Origin: JAGQPD01 sp020426865 | GTDB lineage: Bacteria > Planctomycetota > Planctomycetia > Pirellulales > Pirellulaceae | Direction: 5' to 3' | NCBI GenBank assembly: GCA_041399065.1 | Contig: JAWKTN010000002.1 | Location: 682,001-746,000, forward strand | Length of the DNA: 64,000 bases | Shown: positions 54,557 to 63,992 of the stretch, in pieces | How the letters are laid out: every line of letters begins with the position of its first letter | How positions within the stretch are numbered: position 1 is the stretch's first letter | Translations under genes and position numbers: made by a program | The notes under the pieces: generated by a model | Told to the model about the DNA's origin: nothing | The model's database searches: none | Seen by the model: the letters and a program-made list of their open reading frames with translations, nothing else

Positions 54557-54595
54557 AGGCACGGCACACGGAGGTGCCGGCCCTCCTTTTTTCTT
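54557..54595 (+). terminator. Possible terminator
   Basis: A short stem GGCAC (54559-54563) / GTGCC (54574-54578) is followed within about 8 bases by a run of six T (54587-54592). It lies between the convergent Lys-rich and dgkA genes. The stem is weak. Confidence 0.4.
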
Positions 54596-55019
54596 ATCCC
54601 CACCAACCAACGATCACGCCCAGTCGATAGCCCAAAATCGCACCGCCCACCAATACCGCTCCCGCGCTCGCAATCAGAACCCCCCCGCTGGCAATGTCCA
54701 GCGCAGCACCGATATCCGAGTTAACTCGGAGGTCCACCGCTTTGGCCAGACGTTCGAGCGCCGTATTGATACATTCCGCCGACATCACCAATGCGACGCA
54801 CAAGATCAAGAGGCACCACTCGACGAGTGAGACCGTCAGCCACCAGGCGGCGGCAATGACCAGCACGGTGATCGCCAAGTGCACGTGAAAACTGCTTTGC
54901 GTTCGCATAGCGAGCCACGCACCGGCAAAAGCGTCGCTGAACTTGTGCACCCAGCCTCGTCCTGCGTGCGAGAACAGAACGTCGCTGGCGGTCGGCGTCG
55001 TGCGTTCGTCTTCGGACAC
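54594..55019 (-). CDS. dgkA: Diacylglycerol/undecaprenol kinase
   Basis: A 141-residue integral membrane kinase with three helices and the family signature VMSAECINTALERLAKAVD. It phosphorylates diacylglycerol or undecaprenol in the inner membrane. It starts at a GTG whose first G is the last base of the TAG stop of the LptD-like gene, so translation is coupled. This links lipid recycling to outer membrane assembly. Confidence 0.9.
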   Translation of the reverse strand: MSEDERTTPTASDVLFSHAGRGWVHKFSDAFAGAWLAMRTQSSFHVHLAITVLVIAAAWWLTVSLVEWCLLILCVALVMSAECINTALERLAKAVDLRVNSDIGAALDIASGGVLIASAGAVLVGGAILGYRLGVIVGWWG

Positions 55020-57649
55020 TATTCCAATCCTCGAGCGCTGGCGGGAGCCAATTGGACGCCACCAAGTTGGCCACGCCGTGACGAAGTCAAGAATCGCGGT
55101 TCAATGGCAAAAATAAATCCGACGTTGTTGCGGCCTTGATCGACATTCAGTCCCATGCTGACGAGGAACGATTCGCCAACCCGCGTGACTTCCAGCGTAT
55201 GGCCGATATCGCCGGTCTTGCTGAAGTCGTAGGCATTTCCCACGGTCAGGATCCATTTTGGACCGAGCCGATAGTGGTAGCTCGAGAGCAGCACGTTGCT
55301 GCTGATTGGACCTTCGATCGTGCGGAACCCGACGTAGGCACTGCCACGTTCGGGGCGACTGACGTATCCGCCAAAGGTGAACATTCTCAATCCGTCCGAA
55401 AACGTATCGGCAAGGCCATCGGAGGCGAGTGTCAGGCGGTCGCCGACGTGCCAGCGAAGGTCGTAGTTGATCAGTCCGATATCTTCGCCGAAGTTGTTTT
55501 CGTTGGCGTTGGGAAAGAGGCTAGCGCCCATATCGAGAGTGACGACATCGACGATACGTTCGCGGCCGTACGCACCTCGTTTGGTTTGCCAGCGTTGGCG
55601 GGCACCGAATTTGAGTACCATTAGGTCGTCAGCGATTTCGGCACTGGGCGCGGTCACCCAACTTTGCATCCCGGTTCGCAGTGCGTAGTAGCGTTCATCG
55701 AAGCGGAGCGGAATGGGATCAGCAACGTTGAGTGCCCCACCGAATGTGGAGTCAGCGATGCGGCGTCGAAACGCCTCGATAGAATCGTCATCCAACGGAT
55801 CGTACAACGGCAGCTGGTCAAAGTTTTGCGACGCGTCCGCCCAAAAGAAATCGACATCGAAGACAACTTTATGGGCCAGGCCATTGAGGTTCAACAAGGT
55901 GTTTTGTATCGACCGATCGACGCTCCACATCGGCAAGCTCGCACGAACGCCCGCCTGACCGTAAGCTCGTGACAGGTCGTTGCCATTCAGATCATCGCCC
56001 CAGTGGGCCAATTCGCCTAGCAGATAAGGAACAACCTTGAGCGCGCCCAACTCGAAAGGCACGTCAAGTTCCTGACGGGTGACGGCGCGAATGCCTTCGC
56101 GATCCGCTTCCCAAGGCAACGGATTGAACGTCGCCAGATCGGTGGCATCCATTGGTGCCGTGGCGGCATTGAGGATCCCGTAGCCCACTTGTGAATGTTC
56201 ATACCATGTCAAGCGATCTCCCAACAGGCTTCGTCCCAACAAAAAATGATCGGCTCGCGGCAACCATTCGGTCTGTGTGAAGAAGTCGTTCACCTGGCCG
56301 TCTACCACGACACTCCACGATCCGTTGCCGACCAGTTGCTTGAGTTCAAGGCCGGTCGTCTGGTCTTTCCACTGATCCCATTCCAGTTCATAGAATTGCT
56401 CCAAGAAATTGCGATCGGAGATGTAACCGAGCTCGCCAGTAAACTGTATCCCATTGAGAAATCGCTGGCGATGCTGCCAGAAGACACGACCTCGAAAATC
56501 TTTTTCTGGGATCAAATCACGCCGCGTCCGTCCGAGGAAATCGAGCCCGTTATCGTTGATCCCCCAGGCATCGAAGAAGCCGTCGGTTGGTCCGGGCAAC
56601 TGCAGGACGCGGTCCGTGTGGTATTCCAATTGACTACCAAAACCAACACCCCGTTCGCTCAGGTAGTCAAGCGAGCCGCTCCAATCCCAATTCGAAACGC
56701 CGCCCAATCCGAGTAACTGCTTGAGATCCCAATCGGTCGAGATCTGGGTACCGAAAACACGGTCGTTCCCTACGTTAATGTTGTTCAGATAAAAGCTCGG
56801 CTTGGTGAGGTCCGTGCGAATGGAAGGCCAGGAAAAAATGGGGACTCCACCAACAAATACGGAATTGCCGCGGCTCGTCGCCAGATACCGGTGACCTTGC
56901 AACAGTTGTCCCGACGTGGGGTCGGCAACCAGCTGACCGGAGGTGGGGTCGACCTGATCGTACGGAATATCCTCAAATGACATTTCATCGGATTGAATCC
57001 AGTACCGTGGGACCCCCAAGCGACTGGTCGTTAGTGCCGCGCCGCTGGCAGTATAGCGATATCGGTCAACTTGCTGGAGGACATCGGCCTTTAGTCGAGC
57101 CACACCCTGGATAACGTTGGGTACCGGTGTGAACAGCTCCGCCTGCAGCACCACCCCTCGTTGCTGCTGGACGTTGTAATACATGCTTTGGGCATGAATA
57201 AATCGCTCGCCTTGTCGAAAGACGATATTGCCCTCCATGTAGAATTCGACCGGCAACGACGCCATCGACACGCCGTCGCCAAACACGGATGGGGACGGAG
57301 TCCATATCACAAGCCGATCGGTCGCGATATCGATTGTCTCTTCGGGGCGAGCATATTCGATCAGGATCCGGACACCTGAATCGATGATCGTGATCTGTTC
57401 GCGACCGTCAGGACTGGGAAACGACGGCGACTGAAGCCGGACGCTGCTGCGCGGGAGGATCTTGATGCTGCGCGGTGCCCCCAGCCCAGCCAGGCCAGTA
57501 AATGGCCCCGGCACCGCAAGCGGCACGCCGGTTGGAGCAACCGATGGCGGCGCCCCCAGCGGAAGTGGCGCGCCCAGTGGGGGCGGAGGTGCGATGGCGT
57601 CTTGGCCGATCGCTACCAATGGTGAGAGCAAGATAAGCGTCAGGCACAT
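55019..57649 (-). CDS. LptD/OstA-like outer membrane assembly protein
   Basis: About 876 residues. A signal peptide (CLTLILLSPLVAIG) precedes a Pro/Leu/Gly-rich linker, then an OstA-like beta-jellyroll segment (about 75-230: VRILIEYARPEETIDIATDR, GNIVFRQGERFIHAQSMYYN). The rest (about 270-850) alternates short aromatic strands typical of a beta-barrel (GGVSNWDWSGSLDYLSERGV, YVGFRTIEGPISSNVLLSSY). The family inserts lipopolysaccharide in the outer membrane. The frame stays open to 58039; the start at 57649 gives the best signal peptide but no strong ribosome site. It is coupled to dgkA. Confidence 0.78.
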   Translation of the reverse strand: MCLTLILLSPLVAIGQDAIAPPPPLGAPLPLGAPPSVAPTGVPLAVPGPFTGLAGLGAPRSIKILPRSSVRLQSPSFPSPDGREQITIIDSGVRILIEYARPEETIDIATDRLVIWTPSPSVFGDGVSMASLPVEFYMEGNIVFRQGERFIHAQSMYYNVQQQRGVVLQAELFTPVPNVIQGVARLKADVLQQVDRYRYTASGAALTTSRLGVPRYWIQSDEMSFEDIPYDQVDPTSGQLVADPTSGQLLQGHRYLATSRGNSVFVGGVPIFSWPSIRTDLTKPSFYLNNINVGNDRVFGTQISTDWDLKQLLGLGGVSNWDWSGSLDYLSERGVGFGSQLEYHTDRVLQLPGPTDGFFDAWGINDNGLDFLGRTRRDLIPEKDFRGRVFWQHRQRFLNGIQFTGELGYISDRNFLEQFYELEWDQWKDQTTGLELKQLVGNGSWSVVVDGQVNDFFTQTEWLPRADHFLLGRSLLGDRLTWYEHSQVGYGILNAATAPMDATDLATFNPLPWEADREGIRAVTRQELDVPFELGALKVVPYLLGELAHWGDDLNGNDLSRAYGQAGVRASLPMWSVDRSIQNTLLNLNGLAHKVVFDVDFFWADASQNFDQLPLYDPLDDDSIEAFRRRIADSTFGGALNVADPIPLRFDERYYALRTGMQSWVTAPSAEIADDLMVLKFGARQRWQTKRGAYGRERIVDVVTLDMGASLFPNANENNFGEDIGLINYDLRWHVGDRLTLASDGLADTFSDGLRMFTFGGYVSRPERGSAYVGFRTIEGPISSNVLLSSYHYRLGPKWILTVGNAYDFSKTGDIGHTLEVTRVGESFLVSMGLNVDQGRNNVGFIFAIEPRFLTSSRRGQLGGVQLAPASARGLE

Positions 57650-58342
57650 GGCGAGCAACCGCCGTGCGCCAAGTCGCGAAAGCGGCTGCGAGCCGCTTGG
57701 CCGTGTCGGATGAAAATGCGCAGTGCGACCCCGGTTGCGCGGCCGAGAACCAGCGCGCACGTCGTAAACGCGGCAGCAATGGTGTACCCTGCGACTCAGA
57801 ATGGTTCCATCCGTATCCGTGTGGCTCACAATCCGTTGCGAGCGACTTCGTCGTAACTCGAACGAGGAAAAGCTCTTCTGGCGGGCAATCGCCGCACCGA
57901 AACCGGGCGGATTATAGGAGCCTCCCCGACACCCCGCAAGAGAATTTACCGAAGCTAGCAGTGCTGGGACACATAGCTCCAGACGACCCGCCGGCGCCCG
58001 AGCCACACCCCGCCACCAGAACTCGGGCCGGCGCGCCATTAGACTGCGGCGTCGGCGGAGCGTTTCGCGCCGTACCGATCATGCCGACCGGCAAAAGGAA
58101 AAACCGTTTGGAGGATGCGCCAGCCGCATTCAATGCAACCCGGATCGCTCTGCCGTGTCCTAACGCATGGGCGTTCGTGGCCGCTTTGGCCATTGCTGAG
58201 GCGAGGGATGGCGCCGGGGACACGGCCGGGGCTATGTGCGCTGTACGTGTTCCCGTAACAGTTGGTCGACTGTTACGCTTTGAGGATGAAAGCTATAAAG
58301 CAATAAGGGTGGAGTCAGCCGGCGGGGTCGTTAGGAAACAGT
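57650..58342. other. Divergent intergenic region, LptD-like gene / MMPL transporter
   Basis: About 690 bases. Long frames exist on both strands but look like noise (Ala/Arg/Pro-rich, no family resemblance); part could belong to the LptD-like gene if it starts further upstream. The notable site is the inverted repeat at 58255-58276. Confidence 0.45.
58255..58276. promoter_or_regulatory. Inverted repeat, candidate operator of MMPL gene
   Basis: GTAACAGT (58255-58262) and ACTGTTAC (58269-58276) are exact complements with a 6-base spacer, 67 bp upstream of the transporter start. The size and symmetry suit a dimeric repressor such as a TetR-type protein; no regulator gene is adjacent. Confidence 0.55.
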
Positions 58343-60679
58343 ATGGCGTTTTGGTTCTTGGAACTCTTGTCGATCTTCAGCACTTGCTTGGTGGCTGGCA
58401 TCGCGAGTATGCTCGTCCGGCGGCGATGGATTCTGTTGATTGCGGCGACGTTATTGGGCGTAGCGGCGGTCTATCCGGCCAGTCGACTGCAATTCGACCG
58501 ATCGATCGAGAGCATGTTTTCGCAGGACGACCCGCTCCTTGTTCCGTATCGCACCATGCAGCGAGTCTTCGGGGGCAATGAGTTTATCTTGGCCGTCTAC
58601 GACGATCCGCAGCTATTTGACCCCAGCGGCGACGGGATCGCTCGGTTGAGCCAGATTCGTGAAAAGCTATTGCAGGTACCAGGTATTGCTGGAGTGCTGA
58701 GCATCGATCGACCGCTGGATAGCAATTTTATCACCGACGACAACGCTTGGACCGACGGTGTGCGAAAGTTGTTTGAAGGATACACCCACGGAGCGGACGG
58801 GCGTACCGCCGCATTAGCTTGTATGCTAGCTCCCACAGGGAAAGCGAGTGTCTCTCGATCGCAGACGATTGCGGCATTACGGCAGCAGATGGAGAATCTG
58901 CCAGACGGCCTTGAAGCCGGAACGATCACCGGCGAGCCGGTAATGCTGGCCGACGGCATTCATTATATCGAAAGCGATGGACACACACTGGGAATCGTCT
59001 CCACCCTGCTGTTGGCCGGGACGATCCTGTTGATGTTCCGCAGTCCGCGCTGGGTGCTTATTGCCATTTTTGTGGTACAGCTGTCGGTCTTGGGAACAAA
59101 GGCATCCTTGCAGCTGCTGGGGATGCGATTGAGCCTGGTTAGCTCGATCTTGACGGCAGTTGTTACGGTGATCGGCATCGCGACGGTGATCCATATATTG
59201 GTGCGATACCGTGCACGACTTGAACAGGGAAGGTCGTCATTTGAGGCGATGGAAGGGGCATTACGGCAACTGCTGGCGCCGATTTTCTGGGCGTGTATCA
59301 CGGATGCAGTCGGCTTCGCTTCGCTCTGCTTTTCGCGAGTGGGGCCGGTTCGCGATTTCGGCCTGATGATGTCACTGGGTTCGATGATGGTTTTTGTGGC
59401 GACGATTGTCGTGGTCCCCGGCATGGCATTGTTAGGAACGTCGACTCTCCCGACGGCGACACGTGGCCAGCACGGACAGATCGCAACCTGGCTCTTGAAA
59501 ATGTCCTATGCGATTGAACGATACCCCTATCGCGTGTCGCTCGCGGTCGCTGGGCTGTTGTGTTTTACTGCGATGGGAACCATCTGGCTGGATGTGGAAA
59601 CCGATTTCACCAGCAATTTTCGTAGTGACTCGACGATCGTTCGAGCGTATGACCTGGTCGAGCAAAAACTGGGTGGTGCCGGCGTCTTTGATATCATCAT
59701 TCCGGCCGACGCGCCCCTTTCCTGGGAGTTTCTCACCGATGTGAGGACGCTCGAAGAGCGTCTGCAGACGGAAGTCACGGTGCGCGACGAAGCCGGAGCA
59801 TCGGTGCCGGGTCTTACGAAAATCCTGAGCTTATCGACAGCGGTGCGAGCTACCGCGCCGGTCGATCCGGCGAGTATTCCCCTGCCAAGCATGCGACGAT
59901 TGGCGGTAAAGACCGTACTGGCGAAAATGCGGGAGCGCTTACCGGAATTCTACGCAGCCTTGGACGGCGACGATCCGGCTTTCCAAGCCAATGCGACACC
60001 GATTTGTCATCAACATTATTTTCGAGTGATGTTGCGAACTCGCGAACGACAGGGCGCCGATCGCAAGCGTGCCGTAATCCAAGACGTGACTCAGATTGCA
60101 AAAGAAGAATTCCCAGACGCTCAGGTGACCGGTTATTTCGTATTGTTTACCGAATTAATCAACAGTCTACTGCGCGACCAATGGCGGACATTCACGATTG
60201 CCATCTTCGGTGTCGGTGGTGCGATCGCCCTGGCGACTCGCAGTTTGCGGCTCGCTCTGGCAGCGCTAGTGCCGAACACGTTGCCAATCTTCGGTGTGCT
60301 GGGATTGCTGGGATGGCTGGGGTTGCGGATGAACATGGGAGCAGTGATGATTGCCGCGGTCTCGCTGGGATTGTCGATCGACGGATCGATCCATTTTCTC
60401 GCCGCGTTTCAACGTCAACGCAGAAATGGACGAACCGTACCAGAGGCGCTACACGATGTGCAGCAATCGGTCGGGCCCGCGGTCGTCTTGGCGACAATCG
60501 CGCTGATCGCCGGGTTCGGCGTGATGTGCACGAGCCGGTTCATACCGACGGTCTACTTCGGCATGTTGGTAAGCGCGTCGATGATTGGCGGCCTGATCGG
60601 AAACCTCGTGGCCTTACCGCTGCTGATACGAATGCTCGTTAGCGAAACGATAGCTGACCAATGTCAAAACAAGAACTAA
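58343..60679 (+). CDS. RND-superfamily MMPL-type transporter
   Basis: A 778-residue membrane protein with two repeats, each made of a first helix, a large periplasmic loop (about 50-210 and 405-600) and a block of five to six helices (about 215-375 and 620-770). The helical blocks fit the MMPL/SSD type (GTILLMFRSPRWVLIAIFVV, GLSIDGSIHFLAAFQRQ). Such proteins export lipids, hopanoids or other hydrophobic compounds using proton flow. There is no adjacent membrane fusion protein, so it probably acts alone. Confidence 0.88.
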   Translation: MAFWFLELLSIFSTCLVAGIASMLVRRRWILLIAATLLGVAAVYPASRLQFDRSIESMFSQDDPLLVPYRTMQRVFGGNEFILAVYDDPQLFDPSGDGIARLSQIREKLLQVPGIAGVLSIDRPLDSNFITDDNAWTDGVRKLFEGYTHGADGRTAALACMLAPTGKASVSRSQTIAALRQQMENLPDGLEAGTITGEPVMLADGIHYIESDGHTLGIVSTLLLAGTILLMFRSPRWVLIAIFVVQLSVLGTKASLQLLGMRLSLVSSILTAVVTVIGIATVIHILVRYRARLEQGRSSFEAMEGALRQLLAPIFWACITDAVGFASLCFSRVGPVRDFGLMMSLGSMMVFVATIVVVPGMALLGTSTLPTATRGQHGQIATWLLKMSYAIERYPYRVSLAVAGLLCFTAMGTIWLDVETDFTSNFRSDSTIVRAYDLVEQKLGGAGVFDIIIPADAPLSWEFLTDVRTLEERLQTEVTVRDEAGASVPGLTKILSLSTAVRATAPVDPASIPLPSMRRLAVKTVLAKMRERLPEFYAALDGDDPAFQANATPICHQHYFRVMLRTRERQGADRKRAVIQDVTQIAKEEFPDAQVTGYFVLFTELINSLLRDQWRTFTIAIFGVGGAIALATRSLRLALAALVPNTLPIFGVLGLLGWLGLRMNMGAVMIAAVSLGLSIDGSIHFLAAFQRQRRNGRTVPEALHDVQQSVGPAVVLATIALIAGFGVMCTSRFIPTVYFGMLVSASMIGGLIGNLVALPLLIRMLVSETIADQCQNKN

Positions 60680-60697
60680 TGCACCGCCGGTGTGGTT

Positions 60698-61324
60698 CTA
60701 CAACAATTCATTCCATCGGATCGAAAAACCGGGCAGGACGACCGACGACGCGACGTCGTCTTCGAGCACAAGATTCGTCTTGGCGTAGCCACTCTCAGAT
60801 GGTTCCGAGCAGATGTGAATGCAGCGTTCTTGCGGATCGACAATCCAATACTCAGGAATCAAGGCTTCGGCGTAGTCGCGAGGCTTTTCTTCTAAGTCAC
60901 GTTTGCGACTCTCTGGATCAGAACTCACAATCTCCATCACTAAGTCGGCACCCTCAAAATAGTCATCACCAGCCCGATGCAGGTTCGCCGAACTCATAAA
61001 CACGATGTCTGGCTCACGGAATTTGTCGGGCCGAATTCGGACTCGCAGCGGTGCGGGCAAGGCCATCCCTTTATTGTCGCGTTGCACAAATACCCTGAGT
61101 GCGTCCAGAAGTGCCATTAATAACACTTGATGGGATTTCGTGGGCATAGGTAGAAACTCGACTTTGCCGTCCGTGAATTCAATTAACCGACTGATGGAAT
61201 TCGTCAACGCAAGGTAGCCAACCTCGGTCCACATCCCCTGAGGCGGATAGAGCGTCGCAATTTCCCATACCGGTTGCGGTCCCGGTGCGTGGGGGGTCGT
61301 GTTCTCGCTGCGTGACGTCGACAT
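60698..61324 (-). CDS. Uma2 family putative restriction endonuclease-fold protein (DUF820)
   Basis: A 208-residue PD-(D/E)XK-fold protein. REPDIVFMSS and ADLVMEIVSSDPESRKRDLE supply the Asp and Glu of the nuclease core, followed by YAEALIPEYWIVDPQER. Uma2 proteins are widespread, often expanded, and have no clear function. It starts 3 bp after the DUF4159 gene on the same strand, so the two form an operon. Confidence 0.88.
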   Translation of the reverse strand: MSTSRSENTTPHAPGPQPVWEIATLYPPQGMWTEVGYLALTNSISRLIEFTDGKVEFLPMPTKSHQVLLMALLDALRVFVQRDNKGMALPAPLRVRIRPDKFREPDIVFMSSANLHRAGDDYFEGADLVMEIVSSDPESRKRDLEEKPRDYAEALIPEYWIVDPQERCIHICSEPSESGYAKTNLVLEDDVASSVVLPGFSIRWNELL

Positions 61325-61327
61325 CCT

Positions 61328-63754
61328 TCAATCCTGCATAGCGTACAAAAGAACATTAATCCCGATTTTGGCGGCGTCTTCGCGGATGTAGCCTTTGCAC
61401 ATCACAGGTGCGGCACTTTCCAGGCTACAACTGATATCCCACGGCGAAAACAGAGCCACGTAGTGCCCATCGATTTCGATCCCCTCCAGGACGGGGGTTG
61501 TCTTTTCCAACCGCGCTTTCAGCGGATCGTCATCGGCCGCGCGTAACTGCGGATCACGGATAGTGACCGTCGTAAGGTCATAGCCACCGAATCGTCGTGA
61601 GAACATCGGATGTCCGGGGGGAACGCGCTGCCACACACTGCCTGGCACCGCCAGGGAGACCTGTTGCCGAAAGGATTCGGCGAATTCCGCGCTGGCACAG
61701 ATCGCATCGCCGAATACGACTCCTCCGTTTTTGATGAACTCGGCCAGCCCTTGTCGTTCAGCGGCGGTCCATTCAAATTTCCGCCGACCATGAATAAAGG
61801 CCAAGGGAAAATCGGCCAGTGCCGGGTCAGTCAACGACAGCAGCCGGCGTTGATCGCTGACATCCAGATCCAGTTGCTTACCAGCGACTCGCAGCAAATT
61901 GAGCAGCGCCTTGGGCGCTTCGTCGCTGCCGCCGCCGTGCTGCAACTTGGCCACGTGCAGTGCGCCTCGGTTAAGCGGTCGCGCATTGCCTTCGCTTTGC
62001 AGCACAATCGGCACGTCCAGCTTATCGCGCAATTGCCGGTTCGTCGCATATGCCATAACATTGGCACCGATTCCCAGCGCCGCCTTGATCCGCTCCTTCA
62101 GAACGTCGGGATACGTTTCATAACTGCCACCGGCCAGGTCCCATAGGCATCCAAGATCTTGCGGGCAATAGACGACGCTCGTCCGACAACAGCTATCAAT
62201 CCCCCACAAGGGGACGACATAGTCAGGATTGATCCGCTGTTCGGCGTACCACACCGGATGGTCCGGCGGCAGGAGGTGCAAGGGATTATCGGGAAAGAGC
62301 TCTTCCATGAGTGCTCGAAATCTGGCATCAAAAGCCTTTCCGTCGCAACAGGCCTCTGCAAATACAAATCCGCCTTGATTGATGTACTCGGCCAAACGCT
62401 GTTTCTGTTCGCCGTTCAGCATCAATCCATCGCGACCGCTGATCCACAATACGGGCGTCTGCATCAAATCTTGCGTCGACGCGGCATCCACATCAATGAC
62501 CTGCCATGTCATGTCGAATTTCCAACGTGCTTCCACATATCGCGTCAGATTTGCCAGGTCTTCCCGGTGATGATTCCAATCGTCGACGGGGGGTCGTTTG
62601 AGTTTCGAGATCAGAACGGGCCGGCGTCCTTTGGAGAGAAACAATGTGGCCAACGCCGTTTCCACGACTTCGCTGCTGAGGCTGCTATTGGAATACCAAC
62701 GCCCGGTAAGGGGATCTTGTTCTGCCACGAGCGCCGCGGCTCCCTCGCGGTACCAGTCATGTTCCCCCACGAATCGTTGACCGGACATCCGCCCCACACG
62801 CTCCAGACCATACATATAATAGTGATACCACGTTTCGCTCCCCATCGACGGGGACGGATTGCGAGTTACAGAAAAATGCCGCGCCAACCACGCGAGCCCT
62901 CGATCGACGGGAAGGTTGGGTTGTTGGGCACCACAGCAAATGACCTGTCCACCAACCGCGCGTGCATCACCTTTGCTCAGGTTCTGCGAAATAATAATCA
63001 TCGAACTGAGGCCCGCACACGTCATGCTGCCGGTCGCGGGGTTGCTGGAATTGTAACCCCAACCGCCGTCGTCCTTCTGCTGCTCGATCCAATAATTCAG
63101 TGCTCGCCGCCAAACCTGTTCACTTACGGGAATTCGAACTCGAGCCGCTTCGTGAAGCGCGAGCAGAGCGAACTGAGAATTCGAATTGTCACCCCCACCG
63201 CCTTCATCGCTGTAGGTCCACGCCCCGTTCGTTTTCCCACCTTTGATCTGGGCATGTTCGAGCCATAGTGCCCGTTCGCGAATCTTCAAGTGGTATTTGC
63301 GGGGGTCGGCCTGGCAGAAGGCCATCGTTTGCAGCGACGTCACGTAGGTTCGTTTGGGATTCGGATCGGACTCCATCCGGTCCAATGCTCGGGCCACCGC
63401 CGGATCGTCGGCGGGCACGCCGGCGTTAAGCAAAGCCAATGTACATAACGCGGTCACTCCGCCGAAGCTATTGGACGTTTCGGTCCAGGTGCCGTTACGC
63501 AAATCTTGCTGTTTCTTGATCAGCGCTACACCCTTGTCAATCGCCTCGCGGACCGCTTCAGGCGTTACATCCTGTGCAACTACCCGCGTCGCCATCGTGG
63601 CGATAAACAGCACAAGCTTCAGGAGAATGAACCAACGGCTAGTCGGTCCGTAACAGACAGCATGCACTGCGTTGCCGAAGCAACGTCCGACGTTCCTGCC
63701 ACGATGGCCACAAACACCGCGTACTGTTGAAAAATCGGCGATAGGTCGAAGCAT
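61328..63754 (-). CDS. DUF4159 protein with squalene-cyclase-like repeat domain
   Basis: A protein of about 808 residues. The N-terminal signal or anchor is LLKLVLFIATMATRVVA. Residues about 55-380 form an alpha/alpha toroid with QW-like repeats (GTWTETSNSFGGVTALCTLA, KDDGGWGYNSSNPATGSMTC, GRWYSNSSLSSEVVETALA). Two DUF4159 domains follow (LAEYINQGGFVFAEACCDGK and LAEFIKNGGVVFGDAICASA). AAAGGAGA lies before the ATG at 63754. The combination is typical of planctomycetes; the biochemical role is unknown. It is followed by the Uma2 gene. Confidence 0.85.
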   Translation of the reverse strand: MLRPIADFSTVRGVCGHRGRNVGRCFGNAVHAVCYGPTSRWFILLKLVLFIATMATRVVAQDVTPEAVREAIDKGVALIKKQQDLRNGTWTETSNSFGGVTALCTLALLNAGVPADDPAVARALDRMESDPNPKRTYVTSLQTMAFCQADPRKYHLKIRERALWLEHAQIKGGKTNGAWTYSDEGGGGDNSNSQFALLALHEAARVRIPVSEQVWRRALNYWIEQQKDDGGWGYNSSNPATGSMTCAGLSSMIIISQNLSKGDARAVGGQVICCGAQQPNLPVDRGLAWLARHFSVTRNPSPSMGSETWYHYYMYGLERVGRMSGQRFVGEHDWYREGAAALVAEQDPLTGRWYSNSSLSSEVVETALATLFLSKGRRPVLISKLKRPPVDDWNHHREDLANLTRYVEARWKFDMTWQVIDVDAASTQDLMQTPVLWISGRDGLMLNGEQKQRLAEYINQGGFVFAEACCDGKAFDARFRALMEELFPDNPLHLLPPDHPVWYAEQRINPDYVVPLWGIDSCCRTSVVYCPQDLGCLWDLAGGSYETYPDVLKERIKAALGIGANVMAYATNRQLRDKLDVPIVLQSEGNARPLNRGALHVAKLQHGGGSDEAPKALLNLLRVAGKQLDLDVSDQRRLLSLTDPALADFPLAFIHGRRKFEWTAAERQGLAEFIKNGGVVFGDAICASAEFAESFRQQVSLAVPGSVWQRVPPGHPMFSRRFGGYDLTTVTIRDPQLRAADDDPLKARLEKTTPVLEGIEIDGHYVALFSPWDISCSLESAAPVMCKGYIREDAAKIGINVLLYAMQD

Positions 63755-63953
63755 GCGGTCGGGTCTCCTTTGAATCTCGGTCGATCGGGGCAGCCGCCGC
63801 CCTGCGTTGCTGGTTTCCCGACACAACTATAGAATTGATTTTACTGGAACGGCACGGTTATGAGGATACTGGGGTAAACTTTGCCCATTTATTGGCGTGT
63901 CGCCGCCCGACAGTCGTCTGCTGGACGATATGCCGACGGACGAGGCGGCGAGT

Positions 63954-63992
63954 CCACCGCGAAATACCACCGCGAAATACCCCCGCGAAATA
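63954..63992. repeat. 13-bp tandem repeat, 3 units
   Basis: Three units of CCACCGCGAAATA (the third has one change) end 8 bases before the window edge. The array may continue outside. Confidence 0.85.

Noticed and set aside
57664..58581. 305-codon open frame upstream of and into the MMPL gene
   Set aside because: Overlaps the transporter in another frame and shows no domain; composition typical of GC-driven open frames.
62159..63268. 369-codon open frame on the plus strand
   Set aside because: Antisense of the DUF4159 gene; no ribosome site and unstructured composition.
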